Below, in pieces: positions 43,125 through 51,628 of a DNA stretch of 64,000 bases (position 1 is the first letter of the stretch; each line of letters starts with the position of its first letter). This stretch comes from JBEKYD01 sp052148435 (GTDB lineage: Bacteria; Acidobacteriota; Terriglobia; Bryobacterales; Bryobacteraceae). Both the position numbers and the translations under genes were made by a program. Below the pieces are notes generated by a model, which worked only from the letters and a program-made list of their open reading frames with translations, made no database searches and was not told the origin of the DNA. The stretch covers positions 30,030-94,029 of the forward strand of contig JBKQIF010000188.1 in NCBI GenBank assembly GCA_052148435.1, written 5' to 3'.

Positions 43125-44543
43125 TCAGGCGAACACTTGCGCTCGGAACACGGACAACCTTGCCTGTGGGTCGCGGTACGCGTCAGGCCGAAGGCCGGCC
43201 TTTCGGGATAAGGCCTCCAGGAAGCTGGTCTCCGTGTAGATGCCGTGACCGGCGACCTGCGGCAGGAGCAGTTCACTGTGGGCGCCGTACTCAAGGCAGG
43301 CGCCGTCGCGTCCAATACGGAACGACCTCCAATCCCGGATTCGCTTCATGGGTGTTAGCACCGAGATCTCGATATCCAGTCCGCCCGGCACGCTGGCACG
43401 CGGCGAAAACCGCGGGTCGTCGAGCGCCGCAGCCAATGTCAGTTCCGGTACCGCTTCTGCCAGCGGCAGTGCCGCGGTCCGCGTGCCCACGCATCCGAAC
43501 AACTCCGGACCTTGGTGCAGACTGACGAAGGCGGCCGCACGCCGCATCAGCGATGGGCTGGTACCGGTTGGCGGGATCGCCTTCCGCTCGCCGGTCGCAC
43601 ACAGATGCCGGAGGGTCGCCCGCGCGCTGGCGAGCAGAGCATCCTGGGCCGCCGCATCCAGGTGGAAGGAATCCGCGCGAAAGTAGCCGAGAGATGCGTA
43701 GCTGACGGTATGCTCGAAATCGCCGGTAAGATCGCCGGAGGTCTGGTAGTCCAACGTCTGCTGAAACACCTCTTCACTCGCCAAGAAACCCAGGGTATCG
43801 AGCAGCAGGGCGATCGGCTCGTACCCGCAAACCGTGGAGTCAAGTTCGAGCAGCGCGTCGAGGAACAGCGCCGGGTCGAGGCTGCCTGCCGCATCGATTA
43901 CGCTGGAATCGAGCCGTGCCAGCCTCCGACGCACATCCCGATCGGCGGGAAACGGCTCGTAGCCAAAAGCCCGGCCATAGTGAGTCAGGTCAGAGCTAGC
44001 CAATAATACGTCGCCCGGCCGGACACGCTGCGCCAAGGCCCGTGCAGCCGCACATCGTTGCGTGTCCTCCAGAGGGCCCACATACAGCGGAACGACCGGC
44101 GCGCCAGGAATGGCCTTCTGCAGCAGTGGGAGCTGGATCTCGACCGAATGGTCGCAGACGCGGCTCTCGGCGATCATAACGAATTGACCGCCGGATGCCA
44201 GTTCCCGCGCCATTGCCCGATCGACTTCGACCTCACCCAACGGAGTCTGAAACGCCCCGATGTCGGGAATCGACACGCCCGGTCTGCCCCCGCGATGCGT
44301 GAATCCAAGGATGAAGACTCGTTTGGGTTGCGCGGCCTGTAAGTGCCGGTAGGCCGAGGCGGCAACCGTGCCGGAGTAAACCAGGCCCGCATGAGGGACG
44401 ACAAATGCCAGCGGGCGCGGAAGCAGGCCGGGGCCTGTCCTCTGCAGGGAAGAGTCGAAGAGTCCGTCCAGGAGCGCCTCTAACTCAGCGCGGCGCCCCG
44501 GATACCACGAGCCGGCAAATGGTGTTGCGTGTGGGGAAGCCAT
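43125..44543 (-). CDS. MEMO-AMMECR1 fusion (AmmeMemoRadiSam B+A)
   Basis: A 472-residue fusion of two conserved families of unknown biochemical role. Residues about 1-275 are MEMO-like: HAGLVYSGTVAASAY, GFTHRGG, SSDLTHYG and VCGYEP give His51, His83, His188 and Cys239, which match the spacing of the metal ligands of human MEMO1. Residues about 290-472 are AMMECR1-like, with LFGCVGT, ALDDPRFSPRA and LDIEISVLTPMKRI. It sits 4 nt after the radical SAM gene on the same strand, so all three AmmeMemoRadiSam parts are encoded by two genes. Confidence 0.9.
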   Translation of the reverse strand: MASPHATPFAGSWYPGRRAELEALLDGLFDSSLQRTGPGLLPRPLAFVVPHAGLVYSGTVAASAYRHLQAAQPKRVFILGFTHRGGRPGVSIPDIGAFQTPLGEVEVDRAMARELASGGQFVMIAESRVCDHSVEIQLPLLQKAIPGAPVVPLYVGPLEDTQRCAAARALAQRVRPGDVLLASSDLTHYGRAFGYEPFPADRDVRRRLARLDSSVIDAAGSLDPALFLDALLELDSTVCGYEPIALLLDTLGFLASEEVFQQTLDYQTSGDLTGDFEHTVSYASLGYFRADSFHLDAAAQDALLASARATLRHLCATGERKAIPPTGTSPSLMRRAAAFVSLHQGPELFGCVGTRTAALPLAEAVPELTLAAALDDPRFSPRASVPGGLDIEISVLTPMKRIRDWRSFRIGRDGACLEYGAHSELLLPQVAGHGIYTETSFLEALSRKAGLRPDAYRDPQARLSVFRAQVFA

Positions 44544-44547
44544 GTGG

Positions 44548-45648
44548 TCAACCGCATCGTTTATGGATCATCCCGCCGTCTTCGCGAACCGGCAGCGCGC
44601 CGGGCCGCCAAAAGCCCGGAATCGCCCATTGGCAATGCGGGCAGGTACCGTTGGCCGCCACTCTGTTTTGAATGACTTTGAAGCCGTATCGTTCCACCAG
44701 CAGCGCTCGACAATTCGGGCAGTTCGTATTTTCGAGTTCACCGACGCCGCCCGGAAGGTTCCCCGCGTAAACGTAGCGCAGTCCGGCCGCGCGCCCGATC
44801 GATGCGGCACGCTCCAGCATTGCCGCAGTGGTGTTGCGCGGCCCGGTCATCTTGTAGTCCGGATAGAATGCGGTGACGTGCCATGGAATATCCGGAGAGA
44901 TGCTGGCCAGGAAGCCCGCAAGCGCTGCCAGTTCCCTGTGCGAATCATTGAAACCAGGCACGACGAGCGTGACGACTTCCAGCCAGAAGCCCATGTTGTG
45001 GATTCGCGCGATCGAATCGAGGATCGGTTGCAGCCGCCCGCCCAGCTCGTGATATCGGCGGTCGTCGAAGCTTTTCAGATCCACTTTGTAGAGATCCACC
45101 CAGGGGCGCAGATACTCCAGCACCTGGGGAGTGGCGTTCCCGTTGGAGACGTATCCGGTGGCCAACCCGGCACTGCGGGCTTCGCGGAAGACGGCCACCG
45201 CCCATTCGCTCGTGATCAGCGGCTCATTGTAGGTGCTGATGATGGAAGACGCAGTCTGCCGCAGAGCCAGCCTGACAATCTCGGCTGGTTCGATCTCACC
45301 GAAATCCAGAGAGGAGCGGAAGTCGCGCAGCGTCTGCGAGGTCACCCAGTTCTGGCAGTAGCCGCAATGCAGATCGCAGCCGAGCATGCCGAAACTGAGG
45401 GCGCGCGATCCTGGCAGGGCATGGAAGAAGGGCTTCTTTTCAATCGGATCGCAATGGAGGGCGTTAACGTACCCGTAGGGAACCAGCAGCTTGCCGCCGC
45501 GATTGAACCTGACTTTGCAAACGCCGGCAAACCCGGAAGGGATCGGGCAGCAGTGGCCGCAGGCATAGCAACGGAGGCGGTTCCCCTCCAGCGATTCGTA
45601 CAAATCGCCTTCGCGGGTGTGCCAAGCAAGCTGTTCGGCCAGCGTCAT
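44548..45648 (-). CDS. AmmeMemoRadiSam radical SAM enzyme
   Basis: A 366-residue radical SAM protein. The cluster motif CDLHCGYC (Cys91, Cys95, Cys98) deviates only in family style from CxxxCxxC. A Cys-rich N-terminus (RCYACGHCCPIPSGFAGVC) and a C-terminal zinc ribbon (CPNCRALL and CPHCQWAIPGFW) frame the barrel. SAM-binding GE-like segment STYNEPLITSEW is present. It belongs to the family found with MEMO and AMMECR1 proteins, whose substrate is unknown; a modification of a protein or nucleotide is only a guess. Start ATG 45648. Confidence 0.9.
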   Translation of the reverse strand: MTLAEQLAWHTREGDLYESLEGNRLRCYACGHCCPIPSGFAGVCKVRFNRGGKLLVPYGYVNALHCDPIEKKPFFHALPGSRALSFGMLGCDLHCGYCQNWVTSQTLRDFRSSLDFGEIEPAEIVRLALRQTASSIISTYNEPLITSEWAVAVFREARSAGLATGYVSNGNATPQVLEYLRPWVDLYKVDLKSFDDRRYHELGGRLQPILDSIARIHNMGFWLEVVTLVVPGFNDSHRELAALAGFLASISPDIPWHVTAFYPDYKMTGPRNTTAAMLERAASIGRAAGLRYVYAGNLPGGVGELENTNCPNCRALLVERYGFKVIQNRVAANGTCPHCQWAIPGFWRPGALPVREDGGMIHKRCG

Positions 45649-45967
45649 GCTCGCGGTCCACCTCCATTCTATATCCCGATCTCGAATTCACTACGGCGAT
45701 AAAGGTACCTTCCCCGGCCGGGTGGCCGAGCCCGGTTGCCTCCTCATCGAAAACGCCTCAGCACCCGTCGGCGGCTCCAGAATCTACGATGCGGGCAATG
45801 TGGTCGATCCGTTGATCCTCCGCGCGGCGTGGACATTCACAGTCGCCTTCTTCGCACGGGCGGTACCGCCGTTGCTTACCGCCCTTGCTTACGGATCAAG
45901 GGATGGCGGCTGGGTGTATACTGCTTAGGACTTGAGAGTCGAAAATGGAAATTTCCAGTCAAAACCC
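45649..45967 (+). promoter_or_regulatory. Divergent region before the glycosidase, with hairpin and shared motif copy 2
   Basis: 319 nt between genes that read apart. It holds a perfect 8-bp hairpin, GGGCGGTA (45858-45865) with TACCGCCC (45877-45884), and then TATACTGCTTA (45917-45927) and AAAATGGAAATT (45942-45953), the same blocks as at 42030-42065. The start codon of the glycosidase is ATG 45968. The hairpin could be an operator or a terminator of an upstream transcript. A plus-strand frame across 45617-45928 reads as unfamiliar sequence and is not called. Confidence 0.5.
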
Positions 45968-47929
45968 ATGACTCGCAGAGATCTCCTCATACTCCTTGCC
46001 CCGATTGCTTTGCCCGCGGGCGCCGCACTCGCCGGCGAATTCACGATCACGGTCGACGGCACGTCAAAAGGCCGTTTGTTCGAAGGCGTCGGGGCACTCA
46101 GCGCCGGCGCGTCCTCGCGCCTGCTTTACGACTACCCGGAACCGCAACGCTCCGAGATTCTCGACTACCTCTTTAAGCCCGCTTTCGGCGCCAGCCTGCA
46201 CCACCTGAAGGTCGAAATCGGGGGTGACGTCAACTCCACCGACGGTTCGGAGCCAAGCCACGCTCGCACGCGCGAGGAGTTTGAGAATCCGAAACCGGAA
46301 TACTTCGAGCGCGGCTACGAGTGGTGGCTGATGAGGGAGGCCAGGAACCGGAATCCGCGTATCCTGATCGAAGCCCTGCAATGGGGGGCTCCCGGATGGA
46401 TCGGCAACGGGCGGTTTTACTCCGAAGACAACGCCCGGTTTGTCGCCGCGTTCATCAAAGGCGCCCGGCAGTACCATGGCGTCGATATCGACTACGTCGG
46501 CGTCTGGAACGAGAAGCAGTACGATGTGGAATACATCAAGCTGCTCCGAAGGGTGCTCGATTCGAGTGGATTCCAGAGGGTGAAGATCGTGGCGGCGGAT
46601 CTGTGGGAGCCCCAGGAGAAGTGGACCATCGCGGATGCGATGATTCGGGACCCCGACCTTCGCAAATCGATCGCGGCCCTCAGCGCCCACATCACCTCGC
46701 ACACCAGTTTCTTCACGACCGGCAACGCCAGAAAACTCGGCATTCCCATCTGGGATGGCGAGGTCCATGCTTACGGGGGCGATTGGTACGGCGCGGCGCA
46801 TCATGCCCGGCAAAACCGCGCCTATCCGGTGGGTCAGATCACCAGCCTGGTCTCGTGGAGCCTGATCACTTCCTACCAGGATTTCCTTCCCGCGCCGAAG
46901 TCCGGCCCGATGCGGGCAGCGAGCCCGTGGTCAGGCCATTACGAAGTGCAGCCGCCCATCTGGATTCTGGCGCACTTCACGCAGTTCGCGCAGCCGGGAT
47001 GGAGGTATCTGGACAGCGCGTGCAAGTACTTCGCCAATGAATCGGAAGAGGTGCCGAAGGAGGGTTTCTCCGTAACCGCGCTCAGGTCGCCCGACACGGA
47101 CGATTACACCATCCTGATCGAAACAATGGACGCCAAGGAGCCGCAGACTGCTACCTTTCGTGTCACGGGTGGACTGTCCACGCGCGAACTAGCCGCCTGG
47201 CGCTCCCGTTTCGAGCAGGATCTGTTTCTGCGCCTCGACGACATCCGGCTCGCCAATGACCGGTTCAGCATCCGGCTCGAGCCCAACTCGATGTACTCGC
47301 TGACCACCACACGCGGCCAGCGGAAAGGCGGGTTTGAGACCGTCATTCCCGCCGAAAGGCCCTTTCCGTTCCCTTACAGCGACGACTTCGAACAAGTGCA
47401 GGCCGGACGCACGCCGCGCTACTTCAGCGACCAGCACGGAACGTTCGAAGTCGCTGCCCGGCCGGACGGTCGCGGGAAGTGTCTGATGCAAACGGTCACG
47501 CAGCAGGGGATCTGCTGGCGTCCTTACGACTATCCTCAAACGATCCTGGGCGACATCGACTGGAGGGACTATGGCGTCTCGGTCGATTTCTTCCTGCCCG
47601 GCAAAGGAACTGTCAAGCTGGTGGGTAGAGCGCAAGGATTTGGATGGGGTGACAGACCGTACACCGGCTATGGGATCGAGATTGAGGACACGGGGAACTG
47701 GCAGTTGCGCGCCGGCGAAAAAGTGCTGGCCTCGGGACATTCAGCGGCGGTGAGCGGCCAGTGGCACAAGGTCACCCTGGTGCTCAAAGGCGACCGGTTA
47801 GCGGTCTGGCTGGATTCCGAGCATGTCGCTCAAGTGAACGACGACAGCATCAAGAGCGGCCTCGTCGCGCTCGGCACGGGTTGGAACATAGGCATGTTCG
47901 ACAACCTGCGGATCGCCGCCGCTGAGTGA
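45968..47929 (+). CDS. GH59-type glycoside hydrolase (galactocerebrosidase-like)
   Basis: A 653-residue secreted enzyme. The N-terminus MTRRDLLILLAPIALPAGA resembles a Tat signal. The catalytic barrel has VGVWNEKQYD (acid/base Glu182) and IPIWDGEVHAYGG (nucleophile Glu265), with FEGVGALSAGASSRLLYDYP near the start, as in the GH59 family that removes beta-galactose from sphingolipids in animals. A C-terminal beta-sandwich (about 450-650, VSVDFFLPGKGTVKLVGRAQ) follows, as in that family. The bacterial substrate is probably a plant or fungal galactoside; this is inference. Upstream of the mannonate dehydratase on the same strand. Confidence 0.82.
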   Translation: MTRRDLLILLAPIALPAGAALAGEFTITVDGTSKGRLFEGVGALSAGASSRLLYDYPEPQRSEILDYLFKPAFGASLHHLKVEIGGDVNSTDGSEPSHARTREEFENPKPEYFERGYEWWLMREARNRNPRILIEALQWGAPGWIGNGRFYSEDNARFVAAFIKGARQYHGVDIDYVGVWNEKQYDVEYIKLLRRVLDSSGFQRVKIVAADLWEPQEKWTIADAMIRDPDLRKSIAALSAHITSHTSFFTTGNARKLGIPIWDGEVHAYGGDWYGAAHHARQNRAYPVGQITSLVSWSLITSYQDFLPAPKSGPMRAASPWSGHYEVQPPIWILAHFTQFAQPGWRYLDSACKYFANESEEVPKEGFSVTALRSPDTDDYTILIETMDAKEPQTATFRVTGGLSTRELAAWRSRFEQDLFLRLDDIRLANDRFSIRLEPNSMYSLTTTRGQRKGGFETVIPAERPFPFPYSDDFEQVQAGRTPRYFSDQHGTFEVAARPDGRGKCLMQTVTQQGICWRPYDYPQTILGDIDWRDYGVSVDFFLPGKGTVKLVGRAQGFGWGDRPYTGYGIEIEDTGNWQLRAGEKVLASGHSAAVSGQWHKVTLVLKGDRLAVWLDSEHVAQVNDDSIKSGLVALGTGWNIGMFDNLRIAAAE

Positions 47930-48106
47930 GGCGTGGGTAGCGTTGGGCGCCGGCGCTTGCGCCCATGCGGGCTCCAGTTGCGGCGGTACTGGCTACCGGC
48001 TTCGCGGCCATCCGCGGACAGAGGCGATGCTTGTCCCGTCTACCAGACAGGAGATCCTCTGCGCCAGAAGAGAAGTAAGGCCCAGTACTCTGAAAGGATA
48101 TGACTT

Positions 48107-49288
48107 ATGAGCACTTTTGAAGAGCCGAAAAGGATAGAGAACGACACGGTAACTGTCGGCAGAAGAGATTTCGCCAAGATGGCCTTGGGAGGAGCGGCGC
48201 TCCTGTCTTCGGCCGGCAGGAGCGCTGCGAAGCTCCTCCCGATTGCCCCGGGGATCAAAATCGCGGCGCAGACGCGGAATCCCACCGAGCGGAACATGTT
48301 GTACCTCAAGCAGCTTGGGGTGACATGGCTGAGCATCGCGGATCCTACGCCTGAGACCTCCACTGCCGAAGGCTTCACGAGAATACGCCAGCAATGGGAG
48401 GCGGGCGGCTTCAAGGTCTATAACGAGTCAACCAGGGTTGCTCCGAATGGCAACGCCATCCTTAATGTGCCGGAGATCGTGCTGAATCTCCCAGGGCGCG
48501 ACGACAGGATCGAAGAATACCTGAATTACCTCCGCTACCTGGGCCAAGCCGGCATCCCTTACATGACTTTGGGCTTCGAGGGCCTTGGCAACTGGCGGAG
48601 CGGTCAGGCGGTTACGCCCCGTGGGTATACTGCCAGCGATTGCGATTTGTCAAGCCCCAATTTCCAGGGAGGCTGGAACGGAAAGGTGTACAAGCACCCT
48701 GCCGGCATCGGCCGCGTGTTCACAACGGACGAAATCTGGGCCAACTACACCTACTTCATGAAGAAGGTGGCCCCGGTTGCCGAGGAGTCAGGTGTCCGCA
48801 TCGGAATCCACCCTGACGACCCGCCGCAACCGGTGCTCGGGGGCGTTCCCCGCATATTTACCAGCTTTGAGGGCTACAGGAAAGCTTTGGAGATCGCGAA
48901 CAGTCCCAATGTGGGCATGTGCCTTTGCGTTGGGTCCTGGCTGGAAGGCGGGCCTCGGATGGGCAAGGACCCGGCGGAGGTCATCCGGTACTTCGGTCCG
49001 CGGAAGAGGCTCTTCAAGATCCACTTCCGGAACGTGACTGCTCCCCTGCCGCACTTTACGGAGACCTTGATGGACGACGGCTACTACGACATGTACAAAG
49101 TGATGGAAGCGCTGGTGGACGTCAACTTCGATGGAATCGTGATCCCGGATCATATCCCAGAACTTGGGAGAACGCCGGGAGGGGCGGCGCCAGCGCAGAG
49201 TCCCGGACTCAGTCCCGGTCTGGCCTACTCCATTGGATACCTGAACGCAACGCTGAAGGCGGCCCAGAGCAACAGACGTAAAGCATAG
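48107..49288 (+). CDS. uxuA: Mannonate dehydratase-like protein with Tat-type N-terminus
   Basis: A TIM-barrel enzyme of the UxuA family that dehydrates D-mannonate to 2-keto-3-deoxygluconate (KDG). VRIGIHPDDPPQPVLGGVPR is the family signature, and FKIHFRNVTAP and VIPDHIPELG add metal or substrate ligands. The N-terminus carries GRRDFAKMALGGAALLSSAG, a twin-arginine signal, which is unusual since UxuA is normally cytoplasmic. AAAGGA lies about 9 nt before ATG 48107. The KDG it forms matches the kinase gene 200 nt downstream. Confidence 0.82.
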   Translation: MSTFEEPKRIENDTVTVGRRDFAKMALGGAALLSSAGRSAAKLLPIAPGIKIAAQTRNPTERNMLYLKQLGVTWLSIADPTPETSTAEGFTRIRQQWEAGGFKVYNESTRVAPNGNAILNVPEIVLNLPGRDDRIEEYLNYLRYLGQAGIPYMTLGFEGLGNWRSGQAVTPRGYTASDCDLSSPNFQGGWNGKVYKHPAGIGRVFTTDEIWANYTYFMKKVAPVAEESGVRIGIHPDDPPQPVLGGVPRIFTSFEGYRKALEIANSPNVGMCLCVGSWLEGGPRMGKDPAEVIRYFGPRKRLFKIHFRNVTAPLPHFTETLMDDGYYDMYKVMEALVDVNFDGIVIPDHIPELGRTPGGAAPAQSPGLSPGLAYSIGYLNATLKAAQSNRRKA

Positions 49289-49320
49289 GTATTTCTGAAG
49301 GCTTGAGGAGGAGGTTAACC

Positions 49321-49488
49321 GTGATGAAAGCTGGTGTGGTTGGTCCTCAGTTCTTCAAAGACTTCAAAGGGCCGTTCCCGCAGATCGAGATTATGCCGAC
49401 CGGGGCGGTGAACTGGGCCGCGGCGGCGGAATTCATCAAGGCGGGCGCTTGGGGGATTCGGGGTCGGATGATCGGGAGGACGGGATGA
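49321..49488 (+). pseudogene. Truncated KDPG aldolase (C-terminal fragment)
   Basis: A 55-codon frame that reads VVGPQFFKDFKGPFPQIEIM then PTGAVNWAAAAEFIKAGAWG, the phosphate-binding C-terminal half of KDPG aldolase. The N-terminal ~130 residues with the catalytic Glu and Schiff-base Lys are missing, so it cannot be an active aldolase. Its translation signals survive: GAGGAGGAGG at 49305-49314 lies 6 nt from GTG 49321 (or 9 nt from ATG 49324), and its TGA overlaps the ATG of the kinase. An internal deletion that fused the old start to the C-terminus explains this best. Confidence 0.75.
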
Positions 49489-50516
49489 AGGAATCGAAAG
49501 GGGCCGTGTTCTTCGGTGAAACGCTGATGCGGCTGGCCACGAAGCGATACGAGCGGTTCGTGCAGGCCCGCGAGTTCGAGGTGGGCTACACCGGCGCCGA
49601 AGCGAATGCCGCAGTGTCGCTCGCTCACTTCGGGTTGAGCGCATATCTCGTATCCGTGGTGCCGGACACGGAGATCGGCGACGCTTGCATCAACTTCATC
49701 CGCCAGTTTGGGGTCAACGCCGATTTTGTTCTGCGGGGCGGCCAGCGCTTGGGAACGTTCTACCTCGAAACGGGCGCGTCGCAACGGCCCTCGAAGGTGA
49801 TCTACGACCGGGCGGGCAGCTCGATTACCGAATTGAGTCCCGGAAAAGTGGACTGGGACGCGGTCTTCGCAAACAAGCAATGGTTCCACTGGTCGGGCAC
49901 CGCCCCTGCGCTGAGCGATAGTATGGCGGCAACAACGCGTGAAGCCTGCCAGGCGGCGCGAAAACACGGCCTCATGGTCAGTTGTGATCTGAACTACCGC
50001 CGTAAGCTGTGGCCGCCGGAGAAGGCGCGTGCGGTGATGACCGGCCTGATGCCATACGTCGATGTCCTGATTGGAAACGAGGAGGACTCCGCACTCGTTT
50101 TGGGAGTGGAGGCCAAGAATGTCGACGTGGCTCATGGATCCCTGGACGCGGAGCGGTACAAGGAAGTAGCTTGCGAGCTGCACGGACGTTTCGGCTTCAA
50201 ATACGTTGCCACGACTTTGCGCGAGAGCATTTCCGCTTCGGAAAATGGCTGGTCGTGTCTCTTATCCGACGGCAACCAGTGTTACCTCAGCCGGAAGTAC
50301 CGGATCTGGATCGTCGACCGCGTCGGCGGCGGCGATTCGTTTTCGGGCAGCCTCATTTACGCTTTGCTGAGCGGGATGGACTGCCAGCAAGCCGTCGAGT
50401 TCGCTGCAGCCGCTTCGTGCCTGAAGCACTCCATCCGCGGCGATTTCAACCACGTCTCTAAGGAGGAGGTGCTTGCCTTGGTTGGCGGCAGCGGGGCAGG
50501 CCGCATCCAACGCTAG
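49485..50516 (+). CDS. kdgK: 2-keto-3-deoxygluconate kinase (PfkB family)
   Basis: Phosphorylates KDG to KDPG with ATP. The 343-residue protein has the PfkB C-terminal signature DRVGGGDSFSGSLIYALLSG with its catalytic Asp, and the N-terminal GYTGAEANAAVSLAHFGLSA. VSCDLNYRRKLW is the KDG-kinase-type segment after the first signature. The frame is open upstream to 49449, but ATG 49485 overlaps the aldolase fragment's stop (ATGA) and gives MKESKGAVFFGETLMRLATK. Its product would be cleaved by an intact KDPG aldolase such as the one at 22056. Confidence 0.92.
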   Translation: MKESKGAVFFGETLMRLATKRYERFVQAREFEVGYTGAEANAAVSLAHFGLSAYLVSVVPDTEIGDACINFIRQFGVNADFVLRGGQRLGTFYLETGASQRPSKVIYDRAGSSITELSPGKVDWDAVFANKQWFHWSGTAPALSDSMAATTREACQAARKHGLMVSCDLNYRRKLWPPEKARAVMTGLMPYVDVLIGNEEDSALVLGVEAKNVDVAHGSLDAERYKEVACELHGRFGFKYVATTLRESISASENGWSCLLSDGNQCYLSRKYRIWIVDRVGGGDSFSGSLIYALLSGMDCQQAVEFAAAASCLKHSIRGDFNHVSKEEVLALVGGSGAGRIQR

Positions 50517-50669
50517 TATTCGGCGGACTCGAGCCCGTTGAACAAAGTGTGGCCTTCCTATCCCCGCGCAGTCTGGCCCAAGAGCGAATCGTTCCGCCAT
50601 CGCAGGAGTAGTGCCGTGGCGGGGGAAAGGGATCCTTTATGACATGTGGCGCGGCTTTTGGCCAGTGGT

Positions 50670-51137
50670 CTACTTGGTCTTCACATCGTCCCGCCTGAAC
50701 GTCGTCACCTGCGCCTGCATCAGGCCGTCCTTCGTCTCATAGGCGTCGGCGCCGCGGTAGGGATGCGTCAGAAACGGAGCGTCGGCCCTCCACTGCACAT
50801 TCAGCGTGTCCCCCACTTTTTGCGTATGCTCCGCCGTGAATTTCAGCCCGCAGATCCCACCTTCGCGAAAAGGCTTTACCACCTGAGCAAACATTGCGCC
50901 CACGGCCTCCCGCCCCTGGGCAAGCACCCCGTCCGGAGAGAAAATCTCCACGTCCGCAGGATCTTGTGCCAGAATACGCTTCCAGTCGCAGGCGTTGATC
51001 GCCTCCATATGTTCCTTCACCACGGCCTCGGCGCTGGCCTGCCGTTTCAAGGGCGGCAGCTTCGCCTGCTGCGCCATGACGCCTGATGCAACAGCGATCG
51101 CCACCATCGCACCACGAGTTGCGAAATGTCGGTTCAT
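50670..51137 (-). CDS. Secreted SnoaL/NTF2-like protein (DUF4440 type)
   Basis: A 155-residue exported protein: signal peptide MNRHFATRGAMVAIAVASGV ending at MAQQ, then a cone-shaped NTF2-like fold with AVVKEHMEAINACDWKRILA, FSPDGVLAQGREAVGAMFAQ and a closing strand DGLMQAQVTTFRRD. Catalytic or binding role unknown; the family is varied. The frame is open to 51308, but the signal peptide places the start at ATG 51137. It converges on kdgK, with 153 nt between the two stop codons. Confidence 0.75.
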   Translation of the reverse strand: MNRHFATRGAMVAIAVASGVMAQQAKLPPLKRQASAEAVVKEHMEAINACDWKRILAQDPADVEIFSPDGVLAQGREAVGAMFAQVVKPFREGGICGLKFTAEHTQKVGDTLNVQWRADAPFLTHPYRGADAYETKDGLMQAQVTTFRRDDVKTK

Positions 51138-51628
51138 GGTCTTCAGGCTATCATCCCGAAGGAGGAAATAGGGAGCGACTGGCGACGAAGCATCACTCAT
51201 TCCATGGCCCGCGGCTGGCGGAGCACCACGTGCAAAGGTGGCCCGCTCCTTTATACGCAACCACATACGTCTCGCGGTTGCTACATGCCTGACGGCTATC
51301 GCCGGCATGCCGCTCGGCCTTCCGGGACAGGATTTCTCCAGCGGCGCAATCGGTGGCGGCTAGCCTGACGGATGCAGTTCCGCCCGAGACCGTTAACCTC
51401 TCGGTCAGCGGTTAGCTGCGATGGAACGTCTCGTAGTTGCCCAGCCGCACTTCTTTGTCTTCCGTCCGCACGCACGGCCGTTCCACCGTCACCTTCTGCC
51501 CCATCACCACGCAGTAGCCGCGCTCGCTGCCCCAACGCGCGGCCGTCCTGTCCGCCTGTCGCTGGCCCTATCGGGCTCGGAAACCGCACGGCTTCGCCAT
51601 CGGCTGGCGGATATACTCAAAGGAAGCG
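51138..51628. other. Region between the SnoaL-like gene and lhr, with a transposase remnant
   Basis: 491 nt without an intact gene. The right part (51412-51567) holds a transposase-like fragment on the minus strand, listed separately. Just before the helicase start lies ATATACTC at about 51611-51618, a possible -10 box, and AAAGGAAG at about 51619-51626. The left part shows nothing I can name. Confidence 0.4.
51412..51567 (-). pseudogene. Transposase remnant, IS256-like
   Basis: Between an in-frame TAG (51570-51568) and TAA (51414-51412) the minus strand reads RWGSERGYCVVMGQKVTVER then PCVRTEDKEVRLGNYETFHR. The order basic-Trp-Gly, V..GQKV.VERP.VR, EVRLG.YE.F.R is what I remember of the N-terminal region of IS256/Mutator-type transposases. 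Only about 50 residues remain, with no terminal repeats in sight, so it is a decayed fragment. Assignment is from memory of the family pattern. Confidence 0.45.

Noticed and set aside
45617..45928. 103-codon frame before the GH59 gene
   Set aside because: It overlaps the start of the radical SAM gene on the other strand, spans a hairpin, and matches no family I recognise.
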